NCBI RefSeq assembly: GCF_021789315.1
Contig: NZ_CP084561.1
Location: forward strand, 4,154,001 to 4,218,000
Direction: 5' to 3'
Source of the DNA: Arthrobacter sp. FW305-BF8
Lineage (GTDB): Bacteria > Actinomycetota > Actinomycetes > Actinomycetales > Micrococcaceae
Length of the DNA stretch: 64,000 nucleotides
Shown: positions 53,665 to 61,917 of the stretch, in pieces
How positions within the stretch are numbered: position 1 is the first letter of the stretch
Layout: every line of letters begins with the position of its first letter
The notes under the pieces: model-generated
Seen by the model: only the letters and a program-made list of their open reading frames with translations
What the model was told of the DNA's origin: nothing
Database searches by the model: none
Translations under genes and position numbers: made by a program

Positions 53665-54620
53665 GCAAGACGAAGGCACCCACGTACGGTGCACTGCCCT
53701 GGCGGATCGGAAGAAAGGGAGCCCTTGAGGTGCTCCTGATCCACCGGCCGGCGCACGGCGACTGGTCCATCCCCAAAGGCAAGGCGGATCCCGGGGAAAC
53801 CGGCCGCGAATGCGCGGAACGTGAGGTGCGGGAGGAAACGGGGCTGCGTTGCCGCCTGGGCACGGAACTGCCCAGCATCCGCTACGAGGACAGCAAGCAC
53901 CGGATAAAGACCATCCGTTACTGGGCTGCCGCGGCGGAGTCAGGCCGCTTCACCGCTAATGAGGAGGTCGACGCCGTCCGGTGGCTTTCGCTGCCGGAGG
54001 CCTTGCGCACGGTGACCGAGCCGCGGGACCGGCCCGCCATTATTGCCCTGGGCAGCCTGCTCCAGCTTGAGCTGGGCGTCCATCCGGCGGTCAGGCGGGA
54101 AAAAATGCTGCTGCTGGTCCGCGGGGCCGAAATGACGAAGCGGGACCAGTGGGATCCGGCAGCAGGCAGCCGGCCGCTGGCGCCGGCCGGCGAGCAGGCC
54201 GCCACGTCGCTGGCTTCGCTGGGAGCCATGTTTGCCATCGAACGCATCCTCGCCGCGCCTTCGGACCGCTGTGTCGAAACCGTGGCGGAACTTGCGCGGC
54301 GGGAATCTCTCGAAGTGGAGCGTTCAAACCACCTGGCCGGCGGCGGGCTGGCGGCAACGCTGGATCTCGTGGCCCAGGCCCGCGGGACAGGAACGGTCCT
54401 GTGCACACACGAGGATGTCATGGCAGATGTCCTGACCCACCTCGTCCATCACGACCGGACGCTCCTGACCAAGCGCTTTCGCGTCCGCAAGGGATCGGCC
54501 TGGGTGGTGACCGGCGACCGCACCCGCTACCGTTCCGCCTACTACCTGCCATTGTCCCCGGCGGACCTCAGCACGGCATTGGACCTCAGCCCCGCTGCGG
54601 ATCTTCGCCCCGCTGTCTAG
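53661..54620 (+). CDS. Nudix hydrolase fused to a degenerate histidine-phosphatase domain (MutT1-like)
   Basis: The 319-residue protein has the Nudix box GKADPGETGRECAE-REVREETG (about 35-56) that binds Mg and cleaves nucleoside diphosphate derivatives, then a histidine-phosphatase-like domain (about 150-310). Its motif is LLLVRGAEMTKRDQW where MutT1 has VRHA, so the phosphorylated His is Gly. The domain probably cannot dephosphorylate. ATG 53661 overlaps the ABC exporter stop (ATGA). Confidence 0.88.
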   Translation: MSKTKAPTYGALPWRIGRKGALEVLLIHRPAHGDWSIPKGKADPGETGRECAEREVREETGLRCRLGTELPSIRYEDSKHRIKTIRYWAAAAESGRFTANEEVDAVRWLSLPEALRTVTEPRDRPAIIALGSLLQLELGVHPAVRREKMLLLVRGAEMTKRDQWDPAAGSRPLAPAGEQAATSLASLGAMFAIERILAAPSDRCVETVAELARRESLEVERSNHLAGGGLAATLDLVAQARGTGTVLCTHEDVMADVLTHLVHHDRTLLTKRFRVRKGSAWVVTGDRTRYRSAYYLPLSPADLSTALDLSPAADLRPAV

Positions 54621-54659
54621 CTTCGTGTGCCGGCATTGCGGCGGGCGTACGCTCAAACA

Positions 54660-54983
54660 GTGGACATTGTGGAGTTCCTGTCCGCGCGCATTGCCGAAGA
54701 CGAGGCCGTGGCGCGCAAGCTGCTCGGCGACCGCACCACGTCGGAATCGGGTAAGTGGTACGAACGCCGGCTGCTGCTGGAGTGCGAAGCCAAGCGGCGC
54801 CTGATCGGCATCGTCGAGGCGGCCAGGCAGACCGCTCTGGCCACGCTCGTGAGCGATCCCTTCGGCGACGAGACCGAGTGGATTCCGCAGGCGCTGGAGT
54901 GGACCACCCTGTCCCTGAATGCGCTGGCAGTCCCCTACAGTGACCATCCCGACTTCAACCGGGACTGGCTCTGGTCCCCGTAG
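54660..54983 (+). CDS. DUF6221 family protein
   Basis: The 107-residue protein begins VDIVEFLSARIAEDEAVARK and ends YSDHPDFNRDWLWSP, the pattern of DUF6221. It contains YERRLLLECEAKRRLIGIVE. Function unknown; members are common in actinobacteria and phages. The GTG start at 54660 has no ribosome site close by, so the frame open to 54627 is a possible alternative. It follows the Nudix gene by 39 bp. Confidence 0.78.
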   Translation: MDIVEFLSARIAEDEAVARKLLGDRTTSESGKWYERRLLLECEAKRRLIGIVEAARQTALATLVSDPFGDETEWIPQALEWTTLSLNALAVPYSDHPDFNRDWLWSP

Positions 54984-55048
54984 GCAGAACGCCGTAGGCA
55001 GAACCCAGACAGGCGGAACGCAGTCAGGAGGAACGCAGTGGGCGCGGT

Positions 55049-55891
55049 TTAGGTGGTGCCCAGGATGCGGCGGGCATCGGCCTGGGCGTCCAGCTCCTGC
55101 TGGGACACGACCGACCCGCTGATGTACCCCGCGCGGGCCCTCATGGCGCGGAGTTCCGCCACGGTATAGGGGATCCGGCGCCGGTGCGCCATGGCGTGGC
55201 AGTTGGGGCACAGCGGCACCAGGTCCCCCACAGGATCCAGCTCGTAGCCGGGGCCCAACTGGGCAGCCGGGACCAGATGATGGACATGGATGAAGCCCTC
55301 GCCCTCCGGGCCGTACGCGGCCTCGAAGGAAAACCCGCAAACGGCGCAAGAGGTTCCGTGGTGCGCCAGGCAGATACGCCGCGCGTGCGGGTTGCGCTCG
55401 TAGCGGTTCACCCATACCCGGGCCAGTGCGCCCTGCGGCAGCGTGCCGGGCACCGGCAGGACAGGATCGATCTCGTCGGCCGGCCGGCACTCTGCCCAGA
55501 GTTCCCGGACGGCGCGTGCCTGCTCCTCCGGAACCGGTTGGCACGCGCCCGTCGCAACAGCAGCCCAGTCCGTCAGCGGCGCACGGGCGGCCAGGATGTC
55601 CACCGGAATCTGGTCTCCGAGCGGCAGCAGCACGTCAAAGTCCACGTCAACGCACGGTTCGGCCCCAGCAAGATATGGCGCGGAGGCCACAACGCCGTGG
55701 CCAATGAGCCCGCTTCCTGTCTTTCCATGCAAAAGGAGCCACGCGTCCGCTCCCGGCTCCGGCTGGACGCCGGTTCCGGTGGGCCACACGCGGCGGTGCA
55801 CGCCGGCAGCGCCCAGCTCATCCACCACCCGCGAATAGCCCGGCCAGGTATCGCCTACACCCGGGTTCCAGCCCAGCAAAACAGCCACCAT
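55049..55891 (-). CDS. HNH nuclease with an EVE/PUA-like N-terminal domain (putative modified-DNA restriction enzyme)
   Basis: The C-terminal 110 residues carry a Cys4 HNH nuclease: CAVCGFSF, VHHLVPAAQLGPG and LVPLCPNCHAMAH. The N-terminal 150 residues (LLGWNPGVGDTWPGYSRVVD, AWLLLHGKTGSGLIGHGVVA) look like an EVE/PUA-fold reader, a domain that binds modified bases. This pairing occurs in type IV modified-DNA nucleases. ATG 55891 has AAGGGA upstream; the frame is open to 56236 as a shadow. No methyltransferase gene is nearby, consistent with type IV. Confidence 0.7.
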   Translation of the reverse strand: MVAVLLGWNPGVGDTWPGYSRVVDELGAAGVHRRVWPTGTGVQPEPGADAWLLLHGKTGSGLIGHGVVASAPYLAGAEPCVDVDFDVLLPLGDQIPVDILAARAPLTDWAAVATGACQPVPEEQARAVRELWAECRPADEIDPVLPVPGTLPQGALARVWVNRYERNPHARRICLAHHGTSCAVCGFSFEAAYGPEGEGFIHVHHLVPAAQLGPGYELDPVGDLVPLCPNCHAMAHRRRIPYTVAELRAMRARAGYISGSVVSQQELDAQADARRILGTT

Positions 55892-55919
55892 TCCCTTATC
55901 GTGCCACCTGATATGGCTT

Positions 55920-56624
55920 TTAGGAGGAGCGGTTGCCCAGGCGCCGCCACCACTTCGGTTTGGCTTCCGTGGCAGGTTCCGGTTCGGCCGCGGCCGCCGC
56001 TGCCCGGCGCTCGCGCCACCGCTGCACCTCGGCGTCGGCGTCACGGGTGTTCGTGACCACGGGCGGTCCTCCCTGCAGCTGCCGGCGGGCGTTGATGACG
56101 CGGGCATTGAAGTCCTCAACCATGCCGCGCACCTGCTTTTCCGTGAACTGGGCGTCCAGGCTGGCGTCCAGCTCCGCGTCCTCGGTGCGCAGCAGGATCG
56201 CAGCTGGTCCCAGGCCGCTAAGGTGCTCACGCTCAATGAGGCCCTTGACCCACCAGTCGGGGTCGTAGCCCTCCCCCAGCCCGGGAATCGGTTTGCCGGA
56301 GTATTTCAGGTTGTCGAATTTTCCCTGCGCCATCGCGTCCCGGATCAGGTAATCAGCCCGGGCCGCATTGCCGACCTTCCGGCGCTTGTCCCGCAATTCC
56401 GCCTCCGCGGCGGACAGCTCCGCGTCATCCTCCGCTGTCCCGCCGGAGTACCGGAGGGCGCGGAGTTCGGCCGCGCGCTCCACCTTCCGCCTGAAGTTGC
56501 CGCCTGCTGCTGAACCCGTCACGTTTTCACCGCCCCTGCCGCCGGACACTGTCCCGTTTCCAGTATTCCGGCGCGTGCCGGAGTCTTCAACGGAGCGTTG
56601 CGTCCAGGGAGTGCTTTTCTGCAC
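55920..56624 (-). CDS. DUF1992 domain protein
   Basis: A DUF1992 (DnaJC28-like) domain occupies about residues 75-150: ADYLIRDAMAQGKFDNLKYS, GKPIPGLGEGYDPDWWVKGL. Function unknown. The 75-residue N-terminus is basic with a low-complexity Gly region, and the C-terminus is Ala/Glu/Pro-rich. The start is uncertain: GTG 56624, 56549 or 56522 all lie in frame. It lies 28 bp upstream of the HNH gene on the same strand. Confidence 0.8.
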   Translation of the reverse strand: MQKSTPWTQRSVEDSGTRRNTGNGTVSGGRGGENVTGSAAGGNFRRKVERAAELRALRYSGGTAEDDAELSAAEAELRDKRRKVGNAARADYLIRDAMAQGKFDNLKYSGKPIPGLGEGYDPDWWVKGLIEREHLSGLGPAAILLRTEDAELDASLDAQFTEKQVRGMVEDFNARVINARRQLQGGPPVVTNTRDADAEVQRWRERRAAAAAAEPEPATEAKPKWWRRLGNRSS

Positions 56625-56657
56625 TGGCAGCAGTAGTGGCAGGTACGGGCTATAACA

Positions 56658-56683
56658 ACGACGGCGGGACTTCCCGTCGTCGT
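56658..56683 (-). terminator. Hairpin between the small ORF and DUF1992 gene
   Basis: A stem of 11-12 bp (one G-T pair) pairs 56658-56669 with 56672-56683. On the minus strand it is followed by TTGTTAT. It lies 22 bp downstream of the minus-strand ORF at 56706-56957 and would end that transcript. Confidence 0.5.
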
Positions 56684-56705
56684 GCGCGTGCAGTGTGGAC
56701 CCGGC

Positions 56706-56957
56706 TCACATGGGATCGGGCCAGTTGCCGATGTTCGCACGCGCCGGAACGGCGGCGACCTCGTCGCCTTGGGCCCGCGCGCCCGCACCGCTGGGGGCGG
56801 CGGCAGCCGAACCGTGACCGGGCGGGGCCTGAGTTGTCGCAGTTTTGCGGGGCCCGGCTGCTGCGGCCGGGCCGGATGGTTGGTCGGGGATCACCTTCAC
56901 AGGTGCCGTTTTCACAGCCGCCGTGATGGCGGGAAGTTCAGACCTCGGAATCTTCAT
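56706..56957 (-). CDS. Possible small Pro/Ala-rich protein
   Basis: An 83-residue frame with GAGGG 6 bp before ATG 56957 and a hairpin 22 bp after its stop. The protein is Ala/Pro/Gly-rich with a Lys/Val patch (AVKTAPVKVIPDQP) and no family. Support is only the ribosome site and the downstream hairpin. It may not be real. Confidence 0.35.
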   Translation of the reverse strand: MKIPRSELPAITAAVKTAPVKVIPDQPSGPAAAAGPRKTATTQAPPGHGSAAAAPSGAGARAQGDEVAAVPARANIGNWPDPM

Positions 56958-57307
56958 GGGGGCCCTCGCAGGTGGGGCGGCAACTTTAGGCCGGATCGGG
57001 TACTCAACAATGATCGCCGGCCCTCAGCCGGGGCCTTCCGGGCCCTTCGGCTAGATTCTCAGCGATCACCGACGTGCCGAATCAGCCGGGGGGACCGGCC
57101 GGTCCGGCAACAACCGTGGCGGCCGTCCCAGCCCAGAGCGTGCCGGCATTTGCTTCCACCGTCACTCTTTCCGCCACCCAGTAGGTCAACCCTAGGGGCT
57201 GAGACGCGAAACGGCACCGGAAGCAGGTACTCGAATTTACGCGGCGGCCGCTACTTGGGCACTCGTTGGGGCGGAGCGAGCCGGCCAGGCTGGCCCGGCC
57301 GGCGGAC
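56958..57307. other. 350-bp gap without an obvious gene
   Basis: No ORF with a ribosome site is seen on either strand. The right end holds GC-rich inverted repeats (GCCGGCCAGGCTGGCCCGGCCGGC near 57280), which could terminate the ASCH gene. The rest shows nothing recognisable. Confidence 0.5.
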
Positions 57308-57817
57308 CTAGGCCGGGTCCGCCAGCTCGGCCGGCCAGACCACCCGAAACCGTTCGAAAACAATCTCGTCGGATTCCGTCCATTCCAGGCCACGGCGGGC
57401 GCGGGTCCGGGTCCAATACTTACGGTGCTCCGCCTGCCAGCTGGTTAGCGACCCGTCATCCTCGCCCTCATCCCGCGCGAAGCCTTCGTCGGCGCTGGTA
57501 AACGGGCCGAGGCGCAGCTCGACGGTCCGCAGCACGACGCGCGGGATGCCGGCACCGTCACAGGCTATCCAATGCGACCCGATGCGGGGCAGGCTGTCCC
57601 CGGCCGCAAGGAATTCGTCGGCGAGTTCAGAGGTGGCGCGCTTGGGCCCCTCCGTCACTGCCCGCAGCAGCTCGTCGGCCAGGGCCGCGGAATCCCCGAA
57701 GCGCTCCACCGTGTAGTCAGGGCAAAGGCGGACGGCTCCGGGGCAGGCGGCGGCATATTCGGACCAGAAAAGCTTGGCCGCCGCTGTGTCCACGCCGGAA
57801 AAATCTGTGCCACTCAC
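57308..57817 (-). CDS. ASCH domain protein
   Basis: The 169-residue protein has the ASCH (PUA-like) pattern: FGDSAALADELLRAVTEGPK, KRATSELADEFLAAGD and VVLRTVELRLGPFTSADEGF, ending VVWPAELADP. ASCH domains are proposed RNA-binding modules. Partner unknown. It lies alone, 139 bp from the LssY-C gene. Confidence 0.88.
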   Translation of the reverse strand: MSGTDFSGVDTAAAKLFWSEYAAACPGAVRLCPDYTVERFGDSAALADELLRAVTEGPKRATSELADEFLAAGDSLPRIGSHWIACDGAGIPRVVLRTVELRLGPFTSADEGFARDEGEDDGSLTSWQAEHRKYWTRTRARRGLEWTESDEIVFERFRVVWPAELADPA

Positions 57818-57956
57818 GCGAGCGCCTCCTTCAGCCAGCGGTCAGGAACAGGCGCCGGCACGCGGTCAATTCCCACGGCCATTGTGGCAAAGAAAAATAG
57901 TGCCAAGGCGAGAGGACGACGCCGGGTGCGTCCCGCCGTCGTTCTCCCGCCCAGTA

Positions 57957-58844
57957 CTAAAAGGGCCCCACTGGGTCCGTCCGGCCGGGCGGGCGGAGGT
58001 CGATGATCGGAAGGTGCCCGTCCGTGCGGATGCTGTCCCCACCACCGTTGCGGTGGTGGTATCCGGAGGAGAAATGCCTAATCACGTGCACGGATTCCAC
58101 GGCCTTTGCCGCTTGCAGCGTGCCGATGATGAAGTCGCGCTCTTCATCGGTCCCGTCGGCGATCTTGTGTGTAATTTGGAACGTGAAGAGCGAGAGGCCA
58201 ACGCTTTTGTCGTAGGTACCGGCGCCCACCCAGTCGACGGCGAACCCGCCGGGAAGCATCCAGCCGTCCGGGCATTTCCAGAACCGCACATGGTGCCGCT
58301 TGCGCGGGTTGCCATCGATCTCCCGCTGGAACACCATGTCCTGCTTGTTGCCGAAGACATACAGGGCGCTGACGGGCGACTGCGCATAGCTCCGGCCGAG
58401 AAGGGTCGCGGTGAGCGTGCGCCAGGCGGTGGCCGGGGTGACGGGGTCGGCCTCAATCCATCCTGCCGTGAGCATCGCGGTGCGGAGCTCGTCCGCGGGT
58501 CCGATGACAGCGAGGTTGACCGGATCGCCCAGCACGCCGTCGCCGGTGCGGGCACGCCCGATGAAGTAATTCGGCAGGTACAGGCTGCTGAAGATCTTGT
58601 GGACGCGGGGCAGGAAGGCATAGGCCGCAATGAGCCAGACGGGCAGAAACACCCACACCTGCTCCGGTCCCCTGGCCAGCCGGGCGAGCAGGAAGAAATA
58701 GACCGCCCAGCCCATGGCTCCGGTGATGGCCACGTACAGCAGCCGCTGGAGGACGGCGACGACCGTGGCCCAGCGGGTGCCCCAGCGCGCCTTCCGGCTG
58801 TCCGGCCGGGAGTGCTCCGGCTCCTGAATCGTTTGGCTGGCCAC
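57957..58844 (-). CDS. LssY C-terminal domain protein
   Basis: The 295-residue protein has two membrane segments (WATVVAVLQRLLYVAITGAM, VWVFLPVWLIAAYAFLP) and the LssY-C domain (AVIGPADELRTAMLTAGWIE, RHHVRFWKCPDG, VGAGTYDKSVGLSLFTFQIT). The LssY name comes from a secretion-related protein; the domain function is not known. It starts at GTG 58844, directly after the TAG of the upstream gene, so translation is coupled. Confidence 0.85.
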   Translation of the reverse strand: MASQTIQEPEHSRPDSRKARWGTRWATVVAVLQRLLYVAITGAMGWAVYFFLLARLARGPEQVWVFLPVWLIAAYAFLPRVHKIFSSLYLPNYFIGRARTGDGVLGDPVNLAVIGPADELRTAMLTAGWIEADPVTPATAWRTLTATLLGRSYAQSPVSALYVFGNKQDMVFQREIDGNPRKRHHVRFWKCPDGWMLPGGFAVDWVGAGTYDKSVGLSLFTFQITHKIADGTDEERDFIIGTLQAAKAVESVHVIRHFSSGYHHRNGGGDSIRTDGHLPIIDLRPPGRTDPVGPF

Positions 58845-59312
58845 CTACTTGGGCAGGTGCTCCAGCAGGTGCCCCGTGACAGCGCCGTATGCGGCGTGGG
58901 GCACGATGTCGCTGACCCAGTCCGCGGCACTCCAGGTCCGCGGATCAGTCACGCCAAGGGCGGTCATGGGCACGTTGGAGACGAGCAGGGCGGCCACGGA
59001 GGCCACCGCCACCGACCGGACTGGCCCGGTGCGCACGCCCAGTGATCCGGCCGCCCCCAGCACAGCGCCGAGGCCCATGCCCGTGGCGATCCCGAGCAGC
59101 GGGCCAAGGGCTTCCACCCGGTTCCCTCGCTGGGCTTCGGTTCCCGGAATGGTCACACCTGCCCGTTCCGCCAGCCGCTCCACTGAGTCGGAGGGCGTCG
59201 TGCTGGCCGCCCGGCCCCGCCACACCATGTCCAGGTAGCTGACGGCATTGAGCGCCGTGGTTCCTGCCGCGCCGGCGAGCGCTCCGTTCACGAGTCCTTT
59301 GAACAGGGACAT
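58845..59312 (-). CDS. Small membrane protein, hypothetical
   Basis: The 155-residue protein has glycine-rich hydrophobic segments (VNGALAGAAGTTALNAVSYL, LGIATGMGLGAVLGAAGSLG, VRSVAVASVAALLVSNVPM), probably three or four membrane helices. ATG 59312 has GAAGGAG upstream. It ends exactly where the LssY-C gene starts (TAG-GTG). No function known. Confidence 0.72.
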   Translation of the reverse strand: MSLFKGLVNGALAGAAGTTALNAVSYLDMVWRGRAASTTPSDSVERLAERAGVTIPGTEAQRGNRVEALGPLLGIATGMGLGAVLGAAGSLGVRTGPVRSVAVASVAALLVSNVPMTALGVTDPRTWSAADWVSDIVPHAAYGAVTGHLLEHLPK

Positions 59313-59442
59313 CCTCAACTCTCCTTCTGGCCGTGTGCTGGGCACTCCTACGCTGAAACTTACGTGTTGTCCCGTGATGGCGGCAACGCCAGCTTCAGGG
59401 CTTCACGTTGTCCGGAGCGGCGCGGCTGTGAAAACATGCCTC

Positions 59443-60720
59443 ATGCGCGCCATGCAGAATTCCAGCCGATTGCAAGATGTCCGGTACGACCTCAGGGGTC
59501 CGGTGCAGCACGCGGCGAAGAAGATGGAGGCGGAAGGCCACAGCATTCTGCGCATGAACCTCGGGGATCCGGCGCCGTTCGGCCTGCATGCGCCGGAGTC
59601 CATCGTGGTGGACATGATCCACCACCTGCGCGAGGCGCAGGGCTACAGCGATTCGAAGGGCATTTTCTCCGCCCGGACCGCCATCTCGCAGTACTACCAG
59701 ACCAAGGGCCTGATGGAGATCGGCGTCGAGGACATCTTCATCGGCAACGGCGTCAGCGAGCTCATTTCCATGACGCTGCAGGCCTTCCTGGAGGACGGCG
59801 ACGAGGTCCTCATCCCGTCCCCGGACTATCCGCTGTGGACTGCCGCCACGGTGCTCTGCGGCGGCAGCGCCGTGCACTACATGTGCGATGAGGAGAACAA
59901 CTGGTGGCCGGACATGGCGGACGTCGAGGCGAAGATCACTGACCGCACGCGTGCCATCGTGCTCATCAACCCCAATAACCCGACCGGGGCCGTCTATCCC
60001 CGGCACGTCCTCGAGGGGTTCGCCGATCTGGCCCGCCGCCATGACCTGGTGCTGTTTTCCGATGAGATCTACGAGAAGATCCTGTTCGAGGACAAAGTCC
60101 ATATCCACACGGCTTCCGTGGCCCGGGACATTCCGGTACTGACGTTTTCCGGCCTGTCCAAGGCGTACCGGATGCCCGGGTACCGGGCCGGCTGGGTGGC
60201 CGTGAGCGGGCCGCGCTGGGCAACCGCCGCGTACCGGGAGTCGCTGGAGCTGCTGGCCTCGCTCCGGCTCTGCCCCAATGTTCCCGCGCAGCACGCCATC
60301 CAGACGTCGCTGGGCGGCTACCAAAGCATCACGGACCTGATCCGGCCCGGCGGGCGCCTGCGCGAACAGCGCGACCTTGCCTGCCGGCTACTCAACGAGA
60401 TCCCCGGCGTGAGCTGCGTGCCGGCGGCCGGTGCGATGTACCTGTTCCCGAAGCTGGATCCGGAGATGTACCCGTTCGTGGACGACGAGCAGTTCGTCCT
60501 TGATCTGCTTCAGGACCAGAAAATCCTGGTCTCGCACGGGACGGCGTTCAACTGGCACGCGACTGACCACTTCAGGTTCGTCATCCTGCCCGCCGTTGAC
60601 GACATCCGCGAGGCGGTCCGCCGTATCTCCACCTTCCTGTCCTCGTACCGGGCCAAAGCGGGCCGCGCCCGCGCCATGTCCGGCAACGCCCACCACGGTA
60701 CGGACGAACTGAGCGCCTGA
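59443..60720 (+). CDS. PLP-dependent aminotransferase (AlaA/class I-like)
   Basis: The 425-residue fold-type I aminotransferase resembles AlaA: SDSKGIFSARTAISQYYQTK, INPNNPTGAVYP, FSDEIYEKILFE and the PLP lysine in SGLSKAYRMPGYRAG. AlaA moves amino groups between alanine and pyruvate/2-oxoglutarate. Start choice is ATG 59443 or 59452. Ends in a long hairpin with T4. Confidence 0.88.
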   Translation: MRAMQNSSRLQDVRYDLRGPVQHAAKKMEAEGHSILRMNLGDPAPFGLHAPESIVVDMIHHLREAQGYSDSKGIFSARTAISQYYQTKGLMEIGVEDIFIGNGVSELISMTLQAFLEDGDEVLIPSPDYPLWTAATVLCGGSAVHYMCDEENNWWPDMADVEAKITDRTRAIVLINPNNPTGAVYPRHVLEGFADLARRHDLVLFSDEIYEKILFEDKVHIHTASVARDIPVLTFSGLSKAYRMPGYRAGWVAVSGPRWATAAYRESLELLASLRLCPNVPAQHAIQTSLGGYQSITDLIRPGGRLREQRDLACRLLNEIPGVSCVPAAGAMYLFPKLDPEMYPFVDDEQFVLDLLQDQKILVSHGTAFNWHATDHFRFVILPAVDDIREAVRRISTFLSSYRAKAGRARAMSGNAHHGTDELSA

Positions 60721-60744
60721 ACACTGCCGCCCCAGCGGCCCAGG

Positions 60745-60785
60745 AAAGCGGACGACGGCGGGAGGCTCCCGCCGTCGTCCGCTTT
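60745..60785 (+). terminator. Hairpin terminator, copy C
   Basis: A 19-bp perfect stem pairs 60745-60763 with 60767-60785, with a TTTT run at its end. The central 35 bp (60748-60782) are identical to 61865-61899 after the next gene. Confidence 0.85.
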
Positions 60786-60847
60786 TGTGTTCGGCGTGCC
60801 CCCTGTTCCCTGGGCGGCTGGTCGCGTGGACGGCCCGGCAAGCAACC

Positions 60848-60863
60848 AGTAAGGTTGCTTACT
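60848..60863 (+). promoter_or_regulatory. Inverted repeat AGTAAG-GTTG-CTTACT (copy 3)
   Basis: Six-bp arms with a 4-bp spacer, 52 bp upstream of the PAP2 start. Same layout as the sites at 3956-3969 and 5552-5565. Confidence 0.5.
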
Positions 60864-60914
60864 AATTGGCCTGGTGCGTGTGCGCTGCCACCGACGAGAG
60901 ACAGGAACCCCCCG

Positions 60915-61846
60915 TTGCCTGACGAACCGCTGACTGACAAGCCGTTGACGGACAAGCTCCTGACGGGAAGCCCCTTGACCGATCAACAGGGAACACCGCA
61001 GACAGGCGTGCGCGGCGAACTCCGCCAGGACACAACCGTCGGAGGCAAGGACCTCACCCGCTGGCAGAGCCGCTTCGGCCGCCTTCTGGTCGGGGCCGTC
61101 CAGCGCATCAGCCAGTTCCTGGGCCCGCACGGTGCCCTGGTCCTGACCCTGATGCTGGGGGGGTCATCGCCGCCGCCCTCACCGCAGCCTTTGCCGAGGT
61201 GTACGAGTCAGTAGTTGAAGCGGACGGGGTTGCCGGCCTGGATCACCCTGTCCTGGCGGCCGGCAAGAGCATGCGCTCCCCCGGACTGGATGCCGCCATC
61301 ACCGCCTTCACCGATGTGGGCGGTACCATCGGCATGCCCGTCCTGGCCTTGGCGGTCATGGGTGTCCTTGCCTACCGGCGGCGGTCCTGGACTCCAGTCA
61401 TTCTCATTGTCACCGCGGGCCTGGGCTCCCTTCTGATGACCATCGCGGGCAAGCGGCTGATCGGCCGCACCCGCCCCGACCTCAGCGACGCAGTTCCGCC
61501 CTACGAACACTCGGCGTCATTTCCCAGCGGCCACTCCCTGAATGCAATAGTGGTCGCGGGAATTGTGGCCTACTTGGTCATCCTGCGGCTGAAGACCGCG
61601 CGCAGCCGCATTCTCGCCGGCGCGGCCGCCGCCGTCTTCGCCGCAGCCATGGGCTTGAGCAGGGTCTACCTCGGCCACCACTGGCTCACCGACGTCCTCG
61701 CCGCGTGGGCACTCGGTGCGGCCTGGCTGGCCCTCGTGATCACGGCCCACCGGCTCTACCTGACAGTGCGGAAGCGGCGGGCACGCGGTGAGGTCCCGGC
61801 GGGAACGGCGCCCGGGGCAGTTGCCCCTAAGGCAGGACGCGCCTAA
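60915..61846 (+). pseudogene. PAP2-family phosphatase gene with a 1-bp frameshift in a G7 tract
   Basis: The N-terminal part (from TTG 60915: PLTDKPLTDKLL..., TRWQSRFGRLLVGAVQRISQ, FLGPHGALVLTLMLGG) breaks at the G7 run 61157-61163. The rest continues in the -1 frame (VIAAALTAAFAEVYESVVEA) and holds the full triad: KRLIGRTRP, ASFPSGHSLNA and SRVYLGHHWLTD. One extra G would join them into one roughly 310-residue membrane phosphatase. The start may also be reinitiated at 61199. Confidence 0.8.
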
Positions 61847-61858
61847 GCACCCGAATCC

Positions 61859-61905
61859 AGGCAGGCGGACGACGGCGGGAGGCTCCCGCCGTCGTCCGCC
61901 TGCCT
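61859..61905 (+). terminator. Hairpin terminator, copy D
   Basis: A 22-bp perfect stem pairs 61859-61880 with 61884-61905; the core 61865-61899 is identical to copy C at 60748-60782. It separates the PAP2 gene (+) from the DUF2848 gene (-). Confidence 0.85.
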
Positions 61906-61917
61906 TTGCTGCGAGCG

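Noticed and set aside
57774..59045. 423-residue plus-strand frame antisense to LssY-C and neighbour
   Set aside because: Composition follows the complement of the real minus-strand genes; no start signal.
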